From positions 1 to 12,655 of the forward strand of contig VAXS01000030.1 of NCBI GenBank assembly GCA_005883255.1: 12,655 bases of DNA. The letters are read 5' to 3'. The translations under genes were made by a program, and so were the position numbers. Shown here one piece after another: positions 6,859 through 12,655 of the stretch. Origin of the DNA: Actinomycetota bacterium (GTDB lineage: Bacteria; Actinomycetota; Thermoleophilia; Solirubrobacterales; Solirubrobacteraceae). Below the pieces are notes generated by a model that worked only from the letters and a program-made list of their open reading frames with translations, had not been told where the DNA came from and made no database searches. Position 1 is the first letter of the stretch, and each line of letters starts with the position of its first letter.

Positions 6859-7244
6859 TCACGATGAACCACCACCCGCTGCACGTCAACGACGTGTACG
6901 CGGCCAACTCGCAGCAGGGGCGCAATGTCGTGGTGGGGTCGCTGGTGTACTCGCTGGCGCTGGGGATGTCGGTGAGCGACGTCTCGGGGAAGGCGATCGC
7001 CAACCTGGCCACCGAGGAGCTCAAGCACCCGGCCCCCGTCTTCCACGGCGACACCCTGTTCGTGGAGTCGGAGGTGCTGGAGGTGACTCCCTCCCGCTCC
7101 AAGCCGGACCGCGGCGTGGTCAAGGTCCACACCCGCGTGTTCAACCAGGACGGGACGCTGGTGGCCGAGTTCAAGCGCGCGGTGCTGGTGCCCCGCCGCA
7201 GCCCGGACGAGCCCATGGCCCAGGCCGAGGGCAACGTCGAGTAG
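6669..7244 (+). CDS. MaoC-family hydratase, mesaconyl-CoA hydratase type
   Basis: This hot-dog fold enoyl-CoA hydratase probably hydrates a branched unsaturated CoA ester, such as mesaconyl-CoA to beta-methylmalyl-CoA, the substrate of the nearby Mcl. Homology begins at [19 protein letters not shown] (31-49 with this start). The hydratase signature appears as ITMNHHPLH (64-72): His72 is kept, but the usual catalytic Asp is Asn67. I recall the same change in the Streptomyces homologue beside the ethylmalonyl-CoA pathway genes, so it looks like a subgroup trait. GRNVVVGSLVYSLALGMSV and FHGDTLFVESEVLEV follow. The start is uncertain: GTG 6669 is the nearest upstream GTG or ATG, it has no Shine-Dalgarno sequence, it overlaps the secreted-protein frame and it adds about 30 unusual residues. 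The true start codon may have been lost or may be nonstandard (CTG 6696). Confidence 0.8.
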   Translation: MRARLLAAALHLARGGVETEQAAREASGAHPYGRYLEEFEVGDVYKHWPAKTVTEADDHLFCLITMNHHPLHVNDVYAANSQQGRNVVVGSLVYSLALGMSVSDVSGKAIANLATEELKHPAPVFHGDTLFVESEVLEVTPSRSKPDRGVVKVHTRVFNQDGTLVAEFKRAVLVPRRSPDEPMAQAEGNVE

Positions 7245-7273
7245 GCTGCCCCCGCCCGTCAGCGAGTATGGCC

Positions 7274-7278
7274 AGGAG
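7274..7278 (+). promoter_or_regulatory. Ribosome binding site of pckG
   Basis: AGGAG lies ten bases before the GTG at 7289 and supports that start over later in-frame codons. The 44-base gap after the MaoC gene holds no clear promoter or terminator, so pckG may be read through from upstream. Confidence 0.6.
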
Positions 7279-7288
7279 TTGATAGATC

Positions 7289-9105
<1,817 letters not shown>

Positions 9106-9109
<4 letters not shown>

Positions 9110-9720
9110 CCGGCCGCCGCGAAGCGGGCGAAGTAGCCCAGCGGGCCGCCGACGCGGCGGTCGAAGCGCAGGCCGGCCGCGGCCGCCCGCTCGCGCAGGC
9201 GGCCGAAGACGACGTAGTGGGGATCGCCCAGGAGCTCGCCCACGACCAGGCGGCCGTCGGGCTCGAGGACGCGGCGCAGCTCGCGCAGCGCCGCGTCCTG
9301 GTCCGGTATCTCGCCCAGCACGGTGACCAGGTAGGCGGCGTCGAAGCTGGCGTCGGGGTAGGGGAGGTCCCGGGCGTCGCCCTGGGAGGCCTCGACGTTG
9401 GCGATCCCGCGCTCGCGGGCGCGGCGCAGCGTGTGGTCGAGCATCTCCTGCTGCAGGTCGAAGATCTCCAGGCGGCCCTCGGGCGCGATCCACTCCGCCA
9501 CGTCCAGCGTGTAGTAGCCGGTCCCGGGGCCGACCTCGAGCATCCGCTCGCCGGGGCGCGGCTCCAGCGCCTCGCGCAGGCGCGCTCGCGTGATGAACGG
9601 ATGGGGCGCCTCCACCCAGAAGCGCTGGCTGTACGGGCAGGCGGACGGGTTGCGCCGCCACCACGCCGCGACGCCCGCCACCGCCCCGGCGGCTCCCAGC
9701 GCGAGGGTGCGCGGACGCAT
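9106..9720 (-). CDS. Membrane-anchored class I SAM-dependent methyltransferase
   Basis: This 204-residue methyltransferase has the Rossmann-like fold of the Methyltransf_11/25 type. Residues 4-20 are a hydrophobic, Ala/Gly-rich segment followed by WWRR, probably a single N-terminal membrane anchor with the catalytic part in the cytoplasm. Motif I is [15 protein letters not shown] (61-75), the acidic ribose-binding Asp is in IFDLQ (86-90), [17 protein letters not shown] (114-130) covers motif II, and [17 protein letters not shown] is the usual post-motif helix. The small C-terminal part suggests a small or lipid substrate; ubiE-like enzymes look similar, but I cannot name the substrate. The ATG at 9720 is preceded six bases upstream by TATGCT. 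The stop overlaps the convergent pckG stop. Confidence 0.85.
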
Positions 9721-9726
9721 CGCGCG

Positions 9727-9732
9727 AGCATA
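9727..9732 (-). promoter_or_regulatory. Possible -10 element of the methyltransferase gene
   Basis: The minus strand reads TATGCT, then six bases, then the ATG at 9720. This is the TANNNT-plus-short-spacer layout of leaderless actinobacterial genes. No Shine-Dalgarno sequence is present, and no clear -35 box is seen. Confidence 0.35.
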
Positions 9733-9754
9733 TTCCGATGGCCCGGAGCGGCGT

Positions 9755-10336
9755 CTAGCGCCAGCGCTCGAGCAGGTCCTCGTCCGGGACCTCGCGGACG
9801 ACGCGCGCCGGGCGTCCCATTGCCACGGCGCGGGGGGGCACGTCGGCCTCCACGTGGGCGCCGGCGGCCACGAACGCCTCCTCGCCGATCTCGACGCCGG
9901 CGGCGAGCACCGTCGCCCCGCCCACACGGCAGGCGCGGCGCAGGACCACGTCGTCGCCCGCGCGAGCCCCCGGGCCGACGAACGCGTGCTCCTCCACCAC
10001 CGCCCGGGCCCCCAGCGACACATTGGTCTGGAGCTTCGCAAACGCGCCGATCCGGGCCTCGTCGCCCACGTCACACCCCCGGCCCACCACCGCGCGGTCG
10101 CCGACCTCGACGCCGGCGCCGACGCGGGCCTGGTCGCCCACGATCGCGTCCCGGCCGACGCGGGCCTCCGCGCCCACGACGGCCAGCGCGCACACCGCCG
10201 CGCCTTCGGCCACGCGGACGCCTCGCGAGAGCTGCGCTCCGTCCTGCACCACGCACCCCGGCCCCAGCCGGACGTCGTCGGCCAGGCTGGCGAAGGCGCC
10301 GACGTCCGCGTTCCCGGGGCGGTCCGCCGGGCTCAA
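9755..10336 (-). CDS. Hexapeptide-repeat (left-handed beta-helix) protein, acyltransferase-like
   Basis: This 193-residue protein is almost entirely imperfect hexapeptide repeats from about residue 10 to 172 (VGAFASLADDVRLGPGCVV, then units such as ARVGRDA, VEVGDRA, DVGDEA and RIGAFA), the left-handed beta-helix of trimeric acetyltransferases and LpxA-like proteins. The ending VPPRAVAMGRPARVVREV is the usual last coil and tail of sugar O- or N-acyltransferases such as WbpD-type enzymes. The acceptor sugar cannot be named, and no sugar-nucleotide genes are nearby. The start is TTG, overlapping the TGA stop of the upstream gene as TTGA, so it is probably translated by coupling. The frame stays open far upstream without homology, which is why the internal TTG is chosen. 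Confidence 0.82.
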   Translation of the reverse strand: MSPADRPGNADVGAFASLADDVRLGPGCVVQDGAQLSRGVRVAEGAAVCALAVVGAEARVGRDAIVGDQARVGAGVEVGDRAVVGRGCDVGDEARIGAFAKLQTNVSLGARAVVEEHAFVGPGARAGDDVVLRRACRVGGATVLAAGVEIGEEAFVAAGAHVEADVPPRAVAMGRPARVVREVPDEDLLERWR

Positions 10337-10905
10337 TGTGAGTCGTCGGCGGACGCCGCGGGCGGCCGCGACTCCTCGGCCAGCGAGGTGATCGAGAGGG
10401 GGCCGCGGGCCGCGTCCTCCAGCACCTCCGTGGCCTCCTCCAGCGAGCGCGCGTACAGCTCGACCAGCATGTGCACCACGATGCGGTCCTCGTCGTGCTT
10501 GTGGAAGCGCACGTGCGTGAAGAACTCGCGGGTGCCGTGGTCCCCGAACGCCGCGTAGGACAGCGCGTCGCCGGCCTCGGGGCCCGAGCACGTCTCGACG
10601 TCGTCGGCGTCCACGGTCACGGTGCACGAGGCCACCCAGGGCGTGCCGGCGATCATGCGCTCCCAGCGGTCCTCGATCGGCTCCACCCGCCCGTTGTGGA
10701 ATCCCAGGTGGGGCTGGTCGTGCATGCAGTCCAGGCACTGCACCACCGCCTCCTGCATCTCGTCCACCACGTCCGCGCGCTCCCCGGTCAGGGCGTCGAT
10801 CTTGTGGATGCCCTCGTAGTGGACCTGAACCTCCAGGTTCGTGGACCAGCAGCGATAGCAGCGCAGCCAGCTGCGGACGGTCCCCTGTTCGGTCGAGCCC
10901 TCCAT
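10333..10905 (-). CDS. Hypothetical protein with zinc-ribbon-like CxxC pairs
   Basis: I do not recognise this 190-residue protein. It has two CxxC pairs, Cys16/Cys19 (LRCYRCW) and Cys57/Cys60 (QCLDCMHDQ), a spacing that could hold one zinc ion. The middle part (80-160) reads like an alpha/beta domain with alternating hydrophobic residues (WVASCTVTVDADD, REFFTHVRFHKHDEDRIVVHML), and the C-terminus is Ala/Ser/Asp-rich and probably flexible. There is no signal peptide or membrane segment, so it should be cytoplasmic. The ATG at 10905 is preceded by a G run (GACGGGGG) that could act as a weak ribosome site and by TAGAAT. It is translationally coupled to the hexapeptide-repeat gene and divergent from the crotonase gene, with only 25 bases between them. 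Confidence 0.78.
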   Translation of the reverse strand: MEGSTEQGTVRSWLRCYRCWSTNLEVQVHYEGIHKIDALTGERADVVDEMQEAVVQCLDCMHDQPHLGFHNGRVEPIEDRWERMIAGTPWVASCTVTVDADDVETCSGPEAGDALSYAAFGDHGTREFFTHVRFHKHDEDRIVVHMLVELYARSLEEATEVLEDAARGPLSITSLAEESRPPAASADDSH

Positions 10906-10913
10906 CCCCCGTC

Positions 10914-10919
10914 ATTCTA
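10914..10919 (-). promoter_or_regulatory. Possible -10 element for the zinc-ribbon/hexapeptide pair
   Basis: The minus strand reads TAGAAT, one base from the TATAAT consensus, eight bases before the ATG at 10905. It overlaps a plus-strand TAAGCT by two bases, so the two divergent promoters would compete for polymerase. Confidence 0.4.
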
Positions 10920-10923
10920 AGCT
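10918..10923 (+). promoter_or_regulatory. Possible -10 element of the crotonase gene
   Basis: TAAGCT is followed by seven bases and the GTG at 10931, matching the spacing seen at 6021. No Shine-Dalgarno sequence lies between. No good -35 is visible in the upstream coding sequence. Confidence 0.35.
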
Positions 10924-10930
10924 GCGGCCC

Positions 10931-11770
10931 GTGGGCGAGACCGTGCTCTACGAGGCGGCGGACGGCGTCGCCACCCTCACGCTGAACCGCCCGCGGCGGC
11001 TGAACACGATCGTCCCGGAGCTGATCGCCGACCTGCGGATCGCCCTGGGACGGGCCTGGGAGGACTCCGACGTGCGGGCGATCCGCCTGCGGGGCGCGGG
11101 CCGCGGCTTCTGCGCGGGCTACGACATCGACTGGGGCGCCGCCAGCATGCGCGGGGAGATCGAGGCGGGGGAATGGGACCCGATCGCGGACTACCAGGGC
11201 ATGTCGCGGTTCGTGGACGCCTACATGGAGCTCTGGCGCTCGCCCAAGCCGGTCATCGCGCAGGTGCATGGCTTCTGCGTGGGCGGCGGGACCGACTTCG
11301 CGCTGTGCAGCGACCTGATCGCCTGCGCCGAGGACTGCCGAATCGGGTACCCGCCGGCCCGGGTCTGGGGCTCGCCCACCACCGCGATGTGGGTCTACCG
11401 GCTGGGGCTGGAGCGGGCCAAGCGGGTGCTGCTCACGGGCGACGCGCTCGACGGCCGCACCGCGGTGGAGTGGGGGCTGGCCAGCCTGGCCGTGCCCGCG
11501 GACGAGCTCGACGGGGCGGCGCTGGCCCTGGCCCGGCGCGTGGCGCAGCTTCCCGCCAACCAGCTGCACATGATGAAGTTGCTGGTCAACCAGGCCTACG
11601 AGCAGATGGGCCTGCGGGTCACCCAGCTGATCGGCACGCTGCTCGACGGCGCCGCCCGGCACACGCCCGAGGGCCTGGCGTTCTCGCGGGCGGCTCTGGA
11701 GGACGTGCGCCGCGCGGTGGCCGAGCGCGACGCACCCTTCGGGGACTACGGTCAGGAGCCTCCGGACTAG
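10931..11770 (+). CDS. Crotonase-fold enoyl-CoA hydratase/isomerase family protein
   Basis: This 279-residue member of the crotonase superfamily acts on CoA thioesters in the cytoplasm. The oxyanion-hole elements are present: RGFCAGYDI (58-66) and HGFCVGGGTDF (113-123), whose backbone NH groups would hold the thioester carbonyl. The two catalytic glutamates of classical enoyl-CoA hydratase are not conserved: the GGGCE position reads GGGTD (Asp122), and the FGQPE position reads IGYPP (Pro142). An insert of about 25 residues (70-95, MRGEIEAGEWDP) follows the first motif. These changes suggest a reaction other than simple hydration, such as isomerisation, hydrolysis or C-C cleavage. The GTG start gives the normal N-terminus (TVLYEAADGVATLTLNRP). 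Its stop overlaps that of the convergent acidic-protein gene. Confidence 0.88.
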   Translation: MGETVLYEAADGVATLTLNRPRRLNTIVPELIADLRIALGRAWEDSDVRAIRLRGAGRGFCAGYDIDWGAASMRGEIEAGEWDPIADYQGMSRFVDAYMELWRSPKPVIAQVHGFCVGGGTDFALCSDLIACAEDCRIGYPPARVWGSPTTAMWVYRLGLERAKRVLLTGDALDGRTAVEWGLASLAVPADELDGAALALARRVAQLPANQLHMMKLLVNQAYEQMGLRVTQLIGTLLDGAARHTPEGLAFSRAALEDVRRAVAERDAPFGDYGQEPPD

Positions 11771-12255
11771 TCCTCGTCGCCCTCCTCGGGCTCGGACTCC
11801 TGCGGGCGTCCGTCGCCCTCCTCGGCGCGCCGCTTCTGGTACTCCTCGCGCGGCTGGCCCGGCTTGCCGGGACCGCCGTACATCCGCTCTTCCTTCTCGC
11901 GGCGCTTGCGCTCGCCGGCCAGCTCGGTCGCGTCCGGGTCGGTGGGACCGCCCGGGATCGGCTCCCCCTTGTACTCGTCGGGGTCGTCGACCTCCTCGCC
12001 CTCGATCTCGACCTTTCCGCCGTGCTTGCGCTCCAGCGACGACGGCCCCAGCTTCGCCTCGGGTCCCTCGTCGTAGGAGTGGTCGCCTTCGGCGCCGCCG
12101 AAGGTGATGTACTTGGCCTCGTCCTCGGGCCAGTCCTCGAGCTTCTTGGGCGGGTCCTCCTCGAGGTCCTTGATGGTCTTCTCGGCCCGCTCGTGGCGCT
12201 CCAGCGCCTCTTCGGCCTTGTCGTGCTCTTCGCCTTGCTCGGCCTTCTCGGCCAT
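11767..12255 (-). CDS. Highly charged acidic hypothetical protein
   Basis: This 162-residue protein without cysteines is dominated by Glu, Asp, Lys and Arg. I assign no function. Residues 1-35 (AEEALERHERAEKTIKDLEE) could form a short charged helix or coiled coil. The middle has a more conserved-looking stretch (AKYITFGG, EGPEAKLGPSSLERKHGG, DEYKGEPIPGGPTDPDA), and the last 50 residues are low-complexity and probably disordered. There is no signal peptide. The ATG at 12255 has one of the strongest ribosome sites in the window (GGAGGGAGG, five bases upstream), which argues that it is a real and well-translated gene. It may be co-transcribed with the DipZ-like gene 40 bases upstream. Confidence 0.75.
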   Translation of the reverse strand: MAEKAEQGEEHDKAEEALERHERAEKTIKDLEEDPPKKLEDWPEDEAKYITFGGAEGDHSYDEGPEAKLGPSSLERKHGGKVEIEGEEVDDPDEYKGEPIPGGPTDPDATELAGERKRREKEERMYGGPGKPGQPREEYQKRRAEEGDGRPQESEPEEGDED

Positions 12256-12260
12256 GGCTG

Positions 12261-12269
12261 CCTCCCTCC
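12261..12269 (-). promoter_or_regulatory. Strong ribosome binding site of the acidic-protein gene
   Basis: The minus strand reads GGAGGGAGG, five bases before the ATG at 12255. It fixes the start and contrasts with the many genes here that have no Shine-Dalgarno sequence. Confidence 0.7.
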
Positions 12270-12295
12270 ACTGCTCGCGGAAGGCGTACCCGCCA

Positions 12296-12655
12296 TCAGC
12301 CGAAGGTGAACGCGTAGGCGGACAGACCGGGATCCAGGCGCACGGTCAGGCGGCGGATCTCCGCCCGTGGGAGCGACACCAGCTCGTACAGCGTCTGGGC
12401 CCGCACCGGCACCGTGCGGTAGGGGCGGCCGTCCAGCAGCACGTGCACGCTGCGGGCTAGCCCGCCTGCGGAGGAGAGCACGAGGTAGACGCGCGCGGCC
12501 TGGAACTCCGCGTCGATCCGCGCGTCTCCCACGGCGGTGGCCGACTCCGGCGTCTCGCGCCAGGTGCCGCCGAGAGCGAAGCGGCTCAGCGGGAGCGGGC
12601 CGGTGTGGGGCGGATACGCGCTCACGCCGGGCCGGGGCCGCCCGGGCACGAAGCC
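12296..12655 (-). CDS. C-terminal part of a DipZ-type thioredoxin-like protein
   Basis: The frame is open to the right window edge, so only the last 119 residues are seen. They resemble the C-terminal beta-sandwich domain after the thioredoxin domain in DipZ and related proteins: PLSRFALGGTWRETPESATA, then VYLVLSSAGG, VHVLLDGRPYRTV, LYELVSLP and the ending DPGLSAYAFTFG, a pattern typical of that module. DipZ proteins pass reducing power across the membrane or carry an extracytoplasmic thioredoxin. The catalytic CxxC and any membrane segments would lie beyond the window. A GTG at 12649 is in frame but is probably internal. A stand-alone redoxin carrying the same domain is an alternative. Confidence 0.72.
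   Translation of the reverse strand, partial: GFVPGRPRPGVSAYPPHTGPLPLSRFALGGTWRETPESATAVGDARIDAEFQAARVYLVLSSAGGLARSVHVLLDGRPYRTVPVRAQTLYELVSLPRAEIRRLTVRLDPGLSAYAFTFG

Noticed and set aside
7245..7288. Terminator between the MaoC gene and pckG
   Set aside because: No GC hairpin with a following T run is visible in the 44-base gap.
9755..12271. An 838-codon minus-strand open frame
   Set aside because: Only the last 193 codons carry a recognisable fold; the rest is antisense to the crotonase gene or out of frame with the zinc-ribbon gene, an effect of very high GC with few stops.

Overview
The window is very GC-rich (about 70% or more by eye), densely packed, and most start codons are GTG or TTG. 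Together with a Streptomyces-type MaoC hydratase, GTP-dependent PEP carboxykinase and starts that look leaderless, this suggests an actinobacterium, perhaps of the Thermoleophilia/Solirubrobacterales type. That placement is inference. No RNA gene, CRISPR array, insertion sequence or prophage was seen, and no gene-free stretch exceeds 300 bases; the longest gap is about 113 bases (2049-2161).

Left part (1-5967, all minus strand). Transcription runs leftward from a divergent promoter region near 5970-6033. The first block is five tightly packed genes: a malyl-CoA/beta-methylmalyl-CoA lyase very like Chloroflexus Mcl; a SucC-like ATP-grasp CoA-ligase beta subunit; a SucD-like alpha subunit with an internal deletion and frameshift; an 81-residue FixX-like ferredoxin; and a DUF1697 protein. 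After a 113-base gap come a secreted 3D-domain protein, a secreted NodB-family polysaccharide deacetylase and the 5' end of an Fpg/Nei DNA glycosylase that leaves the window.

Middle part (6034-9109, plus strand). It holds a putative secreted protein of unknown function, a MaoC-fold hydratase of the mesaconyl-CoA hydratase type whose start cannot be placed cleanly, and a complete GTP-dependent PEP carboxykinase (pckG).

Right part (9106-12655). A membrane-anchored methyltransferase converges on pckG. A zinc-ribbon-like hypothetical protein is coupled to a hexapeptide-repeat protein on the minus strand. A crotonase-fold protein diverges from them and converges on a very acidic hypothetical protein. 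The C-terminal end of a DipZ-type thioredoxin-like protein runs off the right edge.

How it fits together: Mcl, the CoA-ligase pair, the MaoC hydratase and PEP carboxykinase form a plausible C4/C5-CoA metabolism locus. It could cleave or build malyl-CoA, methylmalyl-CoA or citramalyl-CoA and exchange glyoxylate, acetyl-CoA and propionyl-CoA with the C4 acid pool, as in the ethylmalonyl-CoA pathway, the 3-hydroxypropionate bicycle or a malate thiokinase/malyl-CoA lyase route. Two places, inside the alpha subunit near 3485 and at the MaoC 5' end near 6670-6760, look as if DNA is missing. Real deletion and assembly error cannot be told apart from this sequence alone.
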